DNA of 64,000 nucleotides from JBBKXJ01 sp037969395 (GTDB lineage Bacteria; Pseudomonadota; Gammaproteobacteria; Pseudomonadales; JAUIET01): NCBI GenBank assembly GCA_037969395.1, contig JBBKXJ010000070.1, positions 13,990-77,989 on the forward strand. Reading direction: 5' to 3'. The notes under the pieces were generated by a model that was not told the DNA's origin, searched no databases, and was given only the letters and a program-made list of their open reading frames with translations. Position 1 is the first letter of the stretch; every line of letters begins with the position of its first letter. The translations under genes were made by a program, and so were the position numbers. Shown piece by piece: positions 44,848 through 53,602 of this stretch.

Positions 44848-46289
44848 TGAGTTGGGAAACCGTGATAGGCCTCGAAATCCACGTCCAACTGGCGACCAAC
44901 TCGAAAATATTTTCCGCAGCGGCAACCAGGTTCGGTGCCGAACCTAACACTCAGGCTTGTGCAGTTGACCTCGCCATGCCCGGCACCTTGCCGGTATTGA
45001 ACGAACGCGTAGTGGAAATGGCGGTAAAGTTTGGGCTCGCGATTGACGCCGAATTGGGCTTGCGTTCGGTATTCGACCGCAAGAATTACTTTTATCCGGA
45101 TTCGCCCAAGGGTTATCAAATCAGCCAGATGGACCACCCCATTGTCGGCGCGGGCGCGGTAGACATCCATTTAGAAGACGGCACAGTTAAAACCGTTGGC
45201 GTGACCCGCGCCCACCTTGAGGAAGATGCGGGCAAATCGTTGCACGAAGATTTTCACGGCATGTCGGGCATTGATCTAAACCGCGCCGGCACCCCGCTGC
45301 TGGAAATTGTTTCCGAACCTGATATACGCAATGCCAAAGAAGCGGTTGCATATTTAAAATACATTAACTCGCTGGTACGGTACCTGGAAATTTCCGATGG
45401 TGATATGTCGCAAGGCTCCATGCGCTGCGACGTTAACCTGTCACTGCGACCCACTGGACAGAGTGAATACGGCACACGCACCGAGATCAAAAACGTCAAT
45501 TCGTTTCGGTTTGTTGAAAAAGCGATTGCCACGGAAATAGAGCGGCAGCGCGACATACTCGAAGACGGCGGCAAGATTACCCAGGAAACCCGCCTCTACG
45601 ACTCCGACAAAAACGTTACGCGGTCGATGCGCAGCAAAGAGGTCGCCAACGACTACCGCTATTTTCCCGAACCCGATTTACTGCCGATAATCATCGATCA
45701 AGCGTACATCGACGCGATACGCGATCAGCTGCCCGAATTGCCAAAACAAAAGCACGCCCGGTTTTGCGCTGACTATGAGCTAAGCCAATACGACGCCACG
45801 CTGCTGTCGGCTGATCGTGCAACGGCCGACTATTTCGAAACCGTGGCGGCCGGTAGTGACGATGCGAAAGCTGCAGCCAACTGGGTGATGGGCGATCTGG
45901 CCGCGGCGCTAAACAAAAACGCTGTGGCAATTGAACAAAGCCCGCTGGCAAGTGAGCAACTGGCAGTACTGATCAAACGCATTAATGATCAAACCATTTC
46001 CGGAAAAATTGCCAAAACAGTGTTTGAAGCGGCGTGGAACGGCGAAGGTAGTGTCGACGAGATTATTGCGGCACGCAGCTTAACGCAAGTGTCAGACGCC
46101 GGCGCAATAGAAAAAATGGTTGCTACAGTGATTGCCGAAAATGCTGGTCAGGTAGAGCAATACCGTAACAGCGACGCCGACAAGCAGAAAAAAATGCTGG
46201 GCTTTTTTGTTGGCCAAATAATGAAGGCGTCGAAAGGCAAGGCTAATCCCGGCCAGGTAAATAGTTTGCTCAAAGACAAATTAGGTTAG
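44844..46289 (+). CDS. gatB: Aspartyl/glutamyl-tRNA amidotransferase subunit B
   Basis: Kinase/transamidase subunit that activates the misacylated tRNA and adds ammonia. The 481 residues begin SWETVIGLEIHVQL and contain the kinase-site region CAVDLAMPGTLPVLN, KNYFYPDSPKGYQISQ, the Glu-rich HLEEDAGKS, and a C-terminal YqeY-like tRNA-binding domain. Two adjacent ATG codons (44844, 44847) follow GAGGAG; either could be used. Confidence 0.98.
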   Translation: MMSWETVIGLEIHVQLATNSKIFSAAATRFGAEPNTQACAVDLAMPGTLPVLNERVVEMAVKFGLAIDAELGLRSVFDRKNYFYPDSPKGYQISQMDHPIVGAGAVDIHLEDGTVKTVGVTRAHLEEDAGKSLHEDFHGMSGIDLNRAGTPLLEIVSEPDIRNAKEAVAYLKYINSLVRYLEISDGDMSQGSMRCDVNLSLRPTGQSEYGTRTEIKNVNSFRFVEKAIATEIERQRDILEDGGKITQETRLYDSDKNVTRSMRSKEVANDYRYFPEPDLLPIIIDQAYIDAIRDQLPELPKQKHARFCADYELSQYDATLLSADRATADYFETVAAGSDDAKAAANWVMGDLAAALNKNAVAIEQSPLASEQLAVLIKRINDQTISGKIAKTVFEAAWNGEGSVDEIIAARSLTQVSDAGAIEKMVATVIAENAGQVEQYRNSDADKQKKMLGFFVGQIMKASKGKANPGQVNSLLKDKLG

Positions 46290-46360
46290 CCGTAGGGTGG
46301 GCCGACACAATCTCGGAGCGACCAGGACAGACCGCGTGCGCACAGCGCATCCTGCGCGGT
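46290..46360. repeat. REP-like palindromic repeat, copy 2
   Basis: Starts with CGTAGGGTGGGCC just after the gatB stop and ends with a strong hairpin, ACCGCG...CGCGGT (46331-46360), enclosing GTGCGCACAGCGCA (46336-46349), the core shared with 35823-35836. It may also help end the gatCAB transcript. Confidence 0.6.
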
Positions 46361-46383
46361 AGTTAATTTTAAGTGAGACGGAT

Positions 46384-46683
46384 ATGTTGAAGAAAGACAA
46401 AGCGAAAGTACTTGACGAAGTGTGGACCGAAGACCGGGTGCGTAGTTTTCTCGATCTACAGCCCGTCGAAGGGGTAGACCCTGACTTTCATATGTTATTG
46501 AAAGCCTATCAAAGCATGCGCGCCAGTGACTTCGAGCTGTTTATCGGCTTCTTTCAGGACGCCAAACGCGATATCAATGCGAAAAACCCTGGTGGTCAGT
46601 CATTGCTGGATATTGCCAGCCAACACCGTAACAGCAGCGATTTCGTTAGCGTATTGACAGACGCGGGCGCATCAAAAAGCTGA
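46384..46683 (+). CDS. PA4642-family small protein with an ankyrin-like segment
   Basis: Conserved small protein (99 residues) without known function. The N-terminal part (KVLDEVWTEDRVRSFLDLQP, then VDPDFHMLLKAYQSMR) resembles, from memory, the Pseudomonas PA4642 family. Residues 65-96 (DINAKNPGGQSLLDIASQHRNSS) read like one ankyrin repeat. A GTGAGACGG-type sequence lies upstream but no strong ribosome-binding site. It is preceded by a REP-like repeat and followed by cysZ after 10 bases, so the two may be co-transcribed. Confidence 0.8.
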   Translation: MLKKDKAKVLDEVWTEDRVRSFLDLQPVEGVDPDFHMLLKAYQSMRASDFELFIGFFQDAKRDINAKNPGGQSLLDIASQHRNSSDFVSVLTDAGASKS

Positions 46684-46693
46684 AAACGCGCTG

Positions 46694-47461
46694 ATGTCGG
46701 GTAATTTTCTGCAAGGCGCAGACTATCTGCTGCGCGGTTTCAGGATGCTGGGCAAGCCCGGCATTCGCCGTTTTGTATGGATTCCGCTGACGATCAATAT
46801 CGCCCTGTTCGCAGCGCTGATGACTTATTCAGTGAATAAATTTTCAGGCTGGGTAACTTATCTGCTGGGGCTTATACCTTCCTGGCTAGAGTTCCTGCAG
46901 TGGCTGCTGTGGCCGGTGTTTATTCTGCTGTTGATCATTATCGTAGTGTTCACCTTCACCATTGTTGCCAATTTAATTGCCTCCCCCTTCAATGGGTTGC
47001 TGGCGGAGAAAGTTGAAGAGAGTGTGACGCAGCGGCGGCCGCCTAGTGCCAACGAAAGCGTGTGGGGAACCGTTGCCAGCGTGCCCAGGTCGTTGGCGCG
47101 TGAGCTGTCGAAGCTGCTGTATATTTTGCCGGTGGCGCTGCTGATCTGGATTCTAACGCTAATTCCCACCATTAATATTGTCAGCCCCGTGTTATGGCTA
47201 TGCTGGGGCGCGTGGATGATGGCGATTCAATACGGCGACTATCCTGCCGACAATAACCGCATCCGGTTCAAAAGCTTCCGGCGGATTCTTGCCGGCCAGC
47301 GACTGCTTAGTCTCGGTTTCGGGGCGGCGGTATTGGGGGCTACTATGATTCCAGGCGTCAACCTGTTCGTAATCCCGTCAGCAATTTGTGGTGCCACACT
47401 GCTGTGGTGCGAGCGCCTGCGACCCGTCAGATCGTCGCAGGATGGCCAAAGGCTAACGTAA
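46694..47461 (+). CDS. cysZ: Sulfate transporter CysZ (EI24 family)
   Basis: Inner-membrane sulfate permease feeding cysteine synthesis. The 255 residues begin GADYLLRGFRMLGKPGIRRFVWIPLTIN, matching CysZ, with several hydrophobic segments (about 24-45, 60-95, 145-175, 205-240) and the conserved ANLIASPFNGLLAEKVE stretch. Length matches the E. coli protein. Assignment is by family; no other sulfur genes lie nearby. Confidence 0.9.
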   Translation: MSGNFLQGADYLLRGFRMLGKPGIRRFVWIPLTINIALFAALMTYSVNKFSGWVTYLLGLIPSWLEFLQWLLWPVFILLLIIIVVFTFTIVANLIASPFNGLLAEKVEESVTQRRPPSANESVWGTVASVPRSLARELSKLLYILPVALLIWILTLIPTINIVSPVLWLCWGAWMMAIQYGDYPADNNRIRFKSFRRILAGQRLLSLGFGAAVLGATMIPGVNLFVIPSAICGATLLWCERLRPVRSSQDGQRLT

Positions 47462-47497
47462 TCTACCAACTCACTGAAGAATCCGCTGAATTACACC

Positions 47498-48961
47498 CTA
47501 CAGAAGTTCGGCTGGCGGCTGTTCGCAATCGAGCGTGCGCCCTAACAGCCTTTCAATCTCGGGCAGCATAAAAGAGTCAGTTTCACAGGCCAGGCTGATC
47601 GAAGTGCCCTTCGCTCCCGCCCGGCCGGTGCGGCCAATGCGATGCACATAGTCTTCGGGGTCTTCCGGCAGATTATAGTTAATCACATGGCTGATACCTT
47701 CCACATGAATACCGCGGCCGGCAACGTCGGTAGCCACCAGAACCTTCAATTCGCCAGACTTAAACCGCTCCAGTGTGCGAGTGCGTTTTCCCTGCGGTAC
47801 TTCACCCGACAAAATTCCACACTCTATCTTCGATTTTTGCAAACGTTCATGCAGCCTTCTCACCTGGTCGCGGCGGTTGGCGAACACCAGCGCGCTGGTC
47901 ACGTCTTCAGTCCGCAGAATGTTACGTAACACGGAGAACTTCTCTCGTTCACTCACAAGATAAACGCGCTGCGTAACTGCGTCAGCGGCCACGTTTTCCG
48001 GCTCGATCTCAATCTTGATCGGATTGTCGGTCCAGCGGTCAGCCAGGTTGAGAATATCGGGGTCAAAGGTAGCGCTGAACAACAACGTTTGACGATGAGA
48101 TTTATGCGGGGTTTTGCTGATAATGCGCCGCACCTGCGGAATAAAGCCCATATCCAGCATACGGTCAGCTTCGTCGATGACCAAAATTTCGATCATGTCC
48201 AACCGCACCTCGCCCCGGTCGATAAAATCGATAAGCCGGCCGGGCGTGACCACGAGAATGTCGACTACCTCCCGACGCAGGCTATTAATTTGCTTGTCCA
48301 TATCCGCACCGCCGATCAATACGGTGGTCTTTAAATCGAGATGACGGCACAGCGCGTGCGAATCGCTGCCTATTTGCACCGCCAACTCACGCGTCGGTGC
48401 CAGCACCAGCGCCCGCGGCTCGCCGACGTAGCGTTCCTCATCCAGCGGATGATTAACCAGTTGATTGATCAGCGTGACCAGAAACGCTGCTGTTTTGCCG
48501 GTACCGGTTTGCGCCTTACCAATGGCATCACGTGCGGCCAGCGTATGCGGCAGGATTTGCGCTTGAATGGGTGAACAGTAGTGAAAGCCCAGATCAGCAA
48601 TACCTTGCATAAGCTGCAGCGGCAAATCAAAGTCGTGAAACCGCACTTTACCCGCTTCGGGCGGCACCTCAAACTGATCAATAGACCAGGCAGGTTTAGC
48701 CGGCTCGTTCTCATGCACAGATTTTTTGCGCTCGGTTTTTTTACGCCCGGATTGTTCGCGCCCAGATTGTTCGCGCCCAGATTGTTCGCGCTCGGCTTTA
48801 TCGCGCTCGGCTTTATCGCGCTTGGCTTTTTCGCGCTCGGCCGTGTTGCGCTCTCTTTTCTTAGCCGGCTTGGCTGGCGCTGCCGACTGCTTTTGGGTCG
48901 GTTCGGCAGCTGCTTGTGGTCCGTCTAATAATCGACTGCGGAGTTTGGAAAGTAACTTCAT
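47498..48961 (-). CDS. rhlB: DEAD-box RNA helicase, RhlB family, with pentapeptide-repeat N-terminus
   Basis: ATP-dependent RNA helicase, in enterics a degradosome partner of RNase E. The 487 residues have a charged N-terminal extension, then the helicase core from about residue 105: Q-motif PIQAQ, AQTGTGKT, PTRELA, TPGR, DEAD, SAT, VATDVAGRG and HRIGRTGR. Residues 37-81 are nine tandem pentapeptides of the type (E/G/K)R-x-x-(A/S/T). The C-terminus CEQPPAELL resembles RhlB of pseudomonads. A RhlE-type paralogue cannot be fully excluded. Confidence 0.88.
   Translation of the reverse strand: MKLLSKLRSRLLDGPQAAAEPTQKQSAAPAKPAKKRERNTAEREKAKRDKAERDKAEREQSGREQSGREQSGRKKTERKKSVHENEPAKPAWSIDQFEVPPEAGKVRFHDFDLPLQLMQGIADLGFHYCSPIQAQILPHTLAARDAIGKAQTGTGKTAAFLVTLINQLVNHPLDEERYVGEPRALVLAPTRELAVQIGSDSHALCRHLDLKTTVLIGGADMDKQINSLRREVVDILVVTPGRLIDFIDRGEVRLDMIEILVIDEADRMLDMGFIPQVRRIISKTPHKSHRQTLLFSATFDPDILNLADRWTDNPIKIEIEPENVAADAVTQRVYLVSEREKFSVLRNILRTEDVTSALVFANRRDQVRRLHERLQKSKIECGILSGEVPQGKRTRTLERFKSGELKVLVATDVAGRGIHVEGISHVINYNLPEDPEDYVHRIGRTGRAGAKGTSISLACETDSFMLPEIERLLGRTLDCEQPPAELL
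48719..48853 (-). repeat. 15-bp tandem repeat inside rhlB (nine units)
   Basis: Consecutive 15-bp units on the plus strand share the core TCGCGCYCRG: two identical units at 48751-48765 and 48766-48780, a close one at 48781-48795, then three related units to 48840 and degenerate ones at either end. They encode pentapeptides such as GREQS and ERDKA. Unit length keeps the frame, so copy number could change without breaking the gene. Confidence 0.9.
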
Positions 48962-49000
48962 TGGTATTGACTAGGATTGGCGCGCGTTGGTGCGTGGCGC

Positions 49001-49029
49001 ATTATGCCGATCTATCCCGCTAAAACCAA
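49001..49029 (-). promoter_or_regulatory. Candidate promoter of rhlB
   Basis: Minus-strand TTGGTT (49029-49024), 17-bp spacer and CATAAT (49006-49001), 40 bases before the rhlB start. Confidence 0.55.
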
Positions 49030-49575
49030 GGGTTTAGCGCGCCATCAGCGTGGTAGATGCCGCATCGCCGTACAGTCGCGGCAGGATAAATGCGCGAGCG
49101 AGCCAATAATCGAGACTAACGTAGCGGCCACCGCCGATTATATTTGGCGGTAAATTTATGCATTGCATTATCCTTATTGTTGGTGGCAACTCGATGGCAG
49201 CGAATAGCAGACCGCTAAGCGTGACGCGTACAGGTTGTGATATGTAACTGGAAAAGCACAGCAAAGTTGCCCGCGATCTTAAGCGCCTTCCTGACAGTTA
49301 CGTATTAATACCTAATTGCTATTGTTTTTATTATTTATATCAATACGATATAGCCTGACGCCAGGCAGGTGTCAAAATATTGCCAAGCCAGATCTGATGA
49401 AACTGAGAATATAGACGGTAACGTTCGACCGCTTTTTAAAACATGTAGTGACTGCCTGCGCCCCCGCGGCAACCAACCAATTCGTTAGGCCTGAGCATAA
49501 GTGGTGCCGGGTATTCATCGCCGCTGTTGAGCGCGGCGCACAGCCGGCCAATTTGTCGCAAAATGCAGGATCAGC
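49030..49575. other. Intergenic region upstream of the degenerate sensor kinase
   Basis: About 545 bases without a convincing gene. An AT-rich block at 49300-49355 may hold promoter or curved DNA. A frame on the minus strand (49264-49034) resembles nothing I recognise. No ribosome-binding site of note precedes the ATG at 49576 beyond a CAGGA 5-9 bases upstream. Confidence 0.5.
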
Positions 49576-52008
49576 ATGCCCGAAAGCAAACTAACAGCAA
49601 CACGATCTGTGCTGCTGCTGGAGAATAGCCTGGTTGCCGCTACGCAGTTGCGCGAGCTGCTGTCCGCGTTGCCCGGCTGGCACCTTGACACCACGGTGCA
49701 TCTGTCCGACGCGGGAATTTTTCCAACGTCGAGCGATCTGCACGACCTGGTGCTGGTGGCGGATGACTACGCCCACCTGAATTTAAGCCAAATCATTGAA
49801 GTGGCTAAGTGTTATCAGCCGCACGCGCACATCGTGGTGCTCGGAACAACATTGGCAGACGCACGATCGCCGCAGCAGTTTGTTGCGGCAGGGCGAGCCG
49901 GCGTCAACTACTGGTTGCAAAAAGATAATATCTCTCTCGTGACGCTAAACAGCATGCTACAGCAGCTGTTCAACGACGGCGATCAACCGGCCCGTTTAGT
50001 AAATCCAGCAACAGAAGCAAAGCCAGCGCCAGCGTCGCCGGCCGCCGGCGTTAACCTTGCGACCGAACACAATGCTGGATTAGCCACGCAGGCTGACTCT
50101 ATCCTCGCTGAAATCCCGGTGGGTATTATTATCTTTGGCGTCGCGGATGATGACTTTATCTACCGGCGCATCAATCGTGCGGCGGCTGAATCCACCCAAC
50201 TCAAAGCGCAGCAACTGATCGGCCAGCGGCTGAGAAACGACGCCGTAAATTTCGAGAATTTTAACCTGCGGGATGCACTGCGCCAGATGCGTACTAACCC
50301 CACAGCACAAACTCATCGAGTCATGCGTCTTGCTGACGATGCCACCGCCAGCTGGCGCGAAATAGTTATTCAACAGCTTCAGGGCGGGGATTTGCTGGTT
50401 GCAATACATGACATAAGCGAACGCGTACAGCTGGCTGCCAAGCGGCGCTATGACGAAAAAATCTGGTGGCATATTGCAAAATCACTACCCGATCTGTGCG
50501 CCGTGGTGGACGAAAGCGGCGCGGTGAACCAGGTCATAGCAGGAGACTGGCAGCAGTTAAATATCGATAGCAACACGCTTCCCGGCCAGCCAATCACAGC
50601 AATGCTAGCGCCGGATGAACGCGAACAATGCAACGCTGGTATTCGCAAAGCATTGAATACCGGTAAAACACAAACTGCGGTTTATACACTCGATATACCG
50701 GAAAACCAGATTCGCCTACATGTCAAAATCGCGCTACTGCGTGCCGAAGTGAACGCGCCTCGACAGGTGCTCTGGCTGGCGCGCGATATCAATGGCAATG
50801 GTAATCATACTGCGGCGCTTACAGCAGCCGGTATACACAGCAGCACGCCGGATTTACTCAATGAAATGCTGCAGCGCGCCCCGTTTATGGCCGCCATCAG
50901 CAATGCCGACGGTCGCTATGAGCAAGTAAATACCGCCTGCACACAGCGTTTACAGCAAGCTGCGGAAGCTGTCATCGGCAAAACCGATGGCGAACTATTC
51001 GCGGCAGAAATCGCGCAGCAGTTGCAGCATCTCGACCAAAAATTACTGACCGAGGGCATCGCGCAGCAGAGTGATATCGCATTGCCCAACGATTGCGAAA
51101 TGCAGCCATTTCGCGTTATTAAAATTCCACTTAATGGAACAAATCTGGCAACGCAAAGTATTGTTACGCTCGCCCTGCCCCTTGCCACCGGCGCAGACAA
51201 AACGAAGCCAATGGCAGGCGATCCATCCCGGCGGCAGGCCGCTGCGCAGCCCGAGTCGATTGACGATTTGGTCGGCGATATAGCGCGCGACTTTAACGAC
51301 GTGTTAGTCAACCTGACCGAGCACACGCGCCTGGCGTTGGATAACTCAACTGGCGAGCCAGGCAGCGAGATTACCAGCTATCTGAGTGCTGTGATGAATT
51401 CCAGCCAACGCGCGCGCGAGCTGGTCACGCAGATGATGGCGTATCAAACTACCGATGCCAGCAGCGCTGCAACCCGCGCCGCCGATCTAACGCTGTTTGT
51501 GAGCGGGATTGTCGAGTTGCTGCGCAATACCATTGGCCAGCACCTGCAGATCACCAGTGATTTGCAGCCCAACCTGCAGGTGCAGGAAATCGATTCGCTG
51601 CGCTTGCAAAATGCCTTTATTCAGCTGTTCAGAGTGGCGCAACAAAGCTTTGACGCCAGCGGGCATCTGTCGGTGTGTCTGCGCTCGGTGACGCAACAAG
51701 ACCACGAATGCGCTTACTGCTATGCCCACGTGAGGGGCGATTTTGTTGTGGTGAGCTTGCATAGCAGCGCGCGCAGCAACGCCGACGTGATAGAAAACCA
51801 ATCGCTTAGCGCTGAGCTACCGCAAGACGAGGCGCTGCTGTCTCAGATCAAGCGAGTTCACGAACTGCTGCAACCCTACAGCGGCCACATCTTACTGCGC
51901 GGCGCGGCGGGGGAAGAGCAAAGTTGGTACGTTTTTCTCGCCACAGACCCCGCCAGCGAGTACTCGCTAAAAATAGTTCCTCAGCCGGGTGCCATAACGA
52001 GCGATTGA
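49576..52008 (+). CDS. Degenerate receiver-PAS-histidine kinase protein (predicted pseudokinase)
   Basis: An 810-residue cytoplasmic protein built like a PAS sensor kinase but lacking catalytic residues. Residues 11-132 fit a receiver fold, with LLLEN in place of the acidic pair, LVLVADDY around the phospho-Asp strand, and a retained Lys116. Three PAS-like regions follow (about 172-285, 295-405, 425-540). Residues 562-590 align with the AHDFNNLL type of H-box but read GDIARDFND, with Arg571 where the phospho-His should be. Residues 645-700 (VELLRNTIGQHLQITSDL) match the start of the ATPase domain. The N-box Asn is replaced (Val687), and neither the DxGxG nor the GLGL box can be found. There are no membrane segments. 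It stands alone, 7 bases from the convergent moeB. Function unknown; a scaffold or signal-integrating partner is inference. Confidence 0.8.
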   Translation: MPESKLTATRSVLLLENSLVAATQLRELLSALPGWHLDTTVHLSDAGIFPTSSDLHDLVLVADDYAHLNLSQIIEVAKCYQPHAHIVVLGTTLADARSPQQFVAAGRAGVNYWLQKDNISLVTLNSMLQQLFNDGDQPARLVNPATEAKPAPASPAAGVNLATEHNAGLATQADSILAEIPVGIIIFGVADDDFIYRRINRAAAESTQLKAQQLIGQRLRNDAVNFENFNLRDALRQMRTNPTAQTHRVMRLADDATASWREIVIQQLQGGDLLVAIHDISERVQLAAKRRYDEKIWWHIAKSLPDLCAVVDESGAVNQVIAGDWQQLNIDSNTLPGQPITAMLAPDEREQCNAGIRKALNTGKTQTAVYTLDIPENQIRLHVKIALLRAEVNAPRQVLWLARDINGNGNHTAALTAAGIHSSTPDLLNEMLQRAPFMAAISNADGRYEQVNTACTQRLQQAAEAVIGKTDGELFAAEIAQQLQHLDQKLLTEGIAQQSDIALPNDCEMQPFRVIKIPLNGTNLATQSIVTLALPLATGADKTKPMAGDPSRRQAAAQPESIDDLVGDIARDFNDVLVNLTEHTRLALDNSTGEPGSEITSYLSAVMNSSQRARELVTQMMAYQTTDASSAATRAADLTLFVSGIVELLRNTIGQHLQITSDLQPNLQVQEIDSLRLQNAFIQLFRVAQQSFDASGHLSVCLRSVTQQDHECAYCYAHVRGDFVVVSLHSSARSNADVIENQSLSAELPQDEALLSQIKRVHELLQPYSGHILLRGAAGEEQSWYVFLATDPASEYSLKIVPQPGAITSD

Positions 52009-52015
52009 CGCTGCG

Positions 52016-52762
52016 CTAGCGCGAACCGCAGCACGGGCACGCAGGATCTTTGCGTAAACGTAGCTTCTGCCACTGCATTTGTATGGCGTCAAACGTTAGC
52101 AAATAGCCGTTAAGGCTGACACCGAAACCGACAATGATTTTCAACGCCTCCAACGCCTGCATAGCACCCACAATACCTACCAGCGGTGCGATTACGCCGC
52201 TTTGCGCACAGCTTAAATTATCGTCGTTTACGTCGTCATGGTATAAACAGCGATAACAGGGACTGTCTGGCGTCACATTAAACACCGCCAGTTGCGCTTC
52301 GCCGCGAATAGCTGCCGCAGATACCAACGGCTTCTGCAACGTTACGCAGGCCTGGTTGAGCGCGAAGCGAATCGAAAAATTATCGTTGCCGTCTACCACC
52401 AGGTCGGCAGCCTGCACTAATGGCATGCAGTTACGCGCATCGAGCTTTTCAACCCGTGCGTGTACCACCACGTCGGGGTTTAACGCCCGCACCGACTCGG
52501 CCACCGACTCGACTTTGGACTTGCCTATGTCGGCCGTCGTATGGGCGATCTGGCGCTGTAGATTACTCAGTTCCACTGCATCGAGATCGACCAGCGTCAG
52601 CGTGCCGACGCCGGCGGCTGCCAGGTATAGAGCCGCCGGGCAGCCCAGACCGCCGAGGCCAACAATTAGCACGTGCGCGTCGAGCAGTGCCTGCTGGCCG
52701 GCCACATCGATCTCGGGTAGCATAATATGGCGACTGTAGCGCAGCAGTTGTTCGTCGTTCAT
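52016..52762 (-). CDS. moeB: Molybdopterin-synthase adenylyltransferase MoeB
   Basis: E1-like enzyme that adenylates the C-terminus of MoaD for sulfur transfer in molybdopterin synthesis; related proteins act on ThiS. The 248 residues show RYSRHIMLPEID, the nucleotide loop VGLGGLGCPAALYLA, DLDAVELSNLQRQ, DGNDNFSIRF, and zinc cysteines in CYRCL and CPCC. No other moa/moe genes are nearby; the prmC-moeB pairing is conserved in Pseudomonas. The start overlaps prmC by four bases. Confidence 0.93.
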   Translation of the reverse strand: MNDEQLLRYSRHIMLPEIDVAGQQALLDAHVLIVGLGGLGCPAALYLAAAGVGTLTLVDLDAVELSNLQRQIAHTTADIGKSKVESVAESVRALNPDVVVHARVEKLDARNCMPLVQAADLVVDGNDNFSIRFALNQACVTLQKPLVSAAAIRGEAQLAVFNVTPDSPCYRCLYHDDVNDDNLSCAQSGVIAPLVGIVGAMQALEALKIIVGFGVSLNGYLLTFDAIQMQWQKLRLRKDPACPCCGSR

Positions 52763-53598
52763 GGCGATTTCCCGTTCGTTCCCAGTGTGACTCGCGCATG
52801 CCCGGCTAAATCCTGCACTGACTCCACGCCGGTAAAGCTGTGCTGCTTGAGCAATTGCTGCACCGCCTCGGCCTGATCGAAGCCGTGCTCTAGCAGCAAA
52901 CTGCCCTGCTCAGTGAGATAAGCGCCGGCGTTCGCAACAATATGACGAATAGCGTCCTGCCCATCAGCGCCAGCCGTTAACGCCGTTCGCGGTTCAAAGC
53001 GAAGGTCGCCTTGCGCGAGATGCACGTCATGCTCGGCAATATAGGGCGGATTGCTAATGATCAGATCGAAACGCTCGCCGCTCAAAGCGGTAAACCAGTC
53101 ACTGTGTAACAGAGTGACGTTGGTCAAACTCAACTGGCGCTGGTTTTGTTTGGCGATTTGTAGTGCGCTAGCCGAGTTGTCGGTGGCGGTAAACTGCCAG
53201 TCGGGCCGCTCGTGTGCCAGCGCCAGGGCGATTGCACCCGAGCCGGTGCCTAAATCCAGCACTCTTGCGCACGGCGGCAGGTCAAGCGCCAGCGCCGTTT
53301 CAATCAGCGTTTCGGTGTCTGGCCGCGGGATCAGTACGGCCGGACTGATCGCCAGCTCCAGCGACCAAAACATTTGCTTGCGGAGGATATAGGCAATCGG
53401 TTCGCCGCAGGCTCTGCGCGCTAGCAGCGCATGAAAGTGGTCGCTAATGGTGTTGTGAAGGTCTGCTTGCGGCCAGGTATAGAGAAAACTGCGCGGTTTT
53501 TGCAAGCAGTGGCACAGCAACAATTCGACGTCTAGCCGCGCACTGTCACTGCCGGTCAGGCGTGCTTCACCCGCAGCAAGGGCAGAGGAAATATCCAG
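52759..53598 (-). CDS. prmC: Release-factor glutamine methyltransferase PrmC, apparent CTG start
   Basis: SAM-dependent enzyme that N5-methylates the Gln of the GGQ motif in release factors. Motifs are DLGTGSGAIALALA and the catalytic NPPY in ISNPPYIAEHD, then LRFEPRTALTAGADG. The first ATG/GTG/TTG in the frame is a TTG at 53523, but that would remove the conserved N-terminal stretch SARLDVELLL. The frame stays open upstream, and a CTG at 53598 is preceded by GGAG with 7-base spacing, 4 bases after the prfA stop, giving 279 residues, normal for the family. I therefore place the start at CTG. Confidence 0.85.
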   Translation of the reverse strand: MDISSALAAGEARLTGSDSARLDVELLLCHCLQKPRSFLYTWPQADLHNTISDHFHALLARRACGEPIAYILRKQMFWSLELAISPAVLIPRPDTETLIETALALDLPPCARVLDLGTGSGAIALALAHERPDWQFTATDNSASALQIAKQNQRQLSLTNVTLLHSDWFTALSGERFDLIISNPPYIAEHDVHLAQGDLRFEPRTALTAGADGQDAIRHIVANAGAYLTEQGSLLLEHGFDQAEAVQQLLKQHSFTGVESVQDLAGHARVTLGTNGKSP

Positions 53599-53602
53599 CC
53601 GC

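Noticed and set aside
48581..48974. Plus-strand frames with PDCSR/SALSR repeats
   Set aside because: These are the antisense reading of the 15-bp repeats in rhlB.
49034..49264. 76-codon frame on the minus strand between rhlB and the pseudokinase
   Set aside because: TTG start, no recognisable motif or ribosome-binding site for the full frame, and odd composition. An internal ATG has weak support, but nothing else suggests a gene.
53523..53598. prmC as a frameshifted or 5'-truncated pseudogene
   Set aside because: The frame is open and conserved upstream of the TTG, and a CTG with a well-spaced ribosome-binding site explains the missing standard start.
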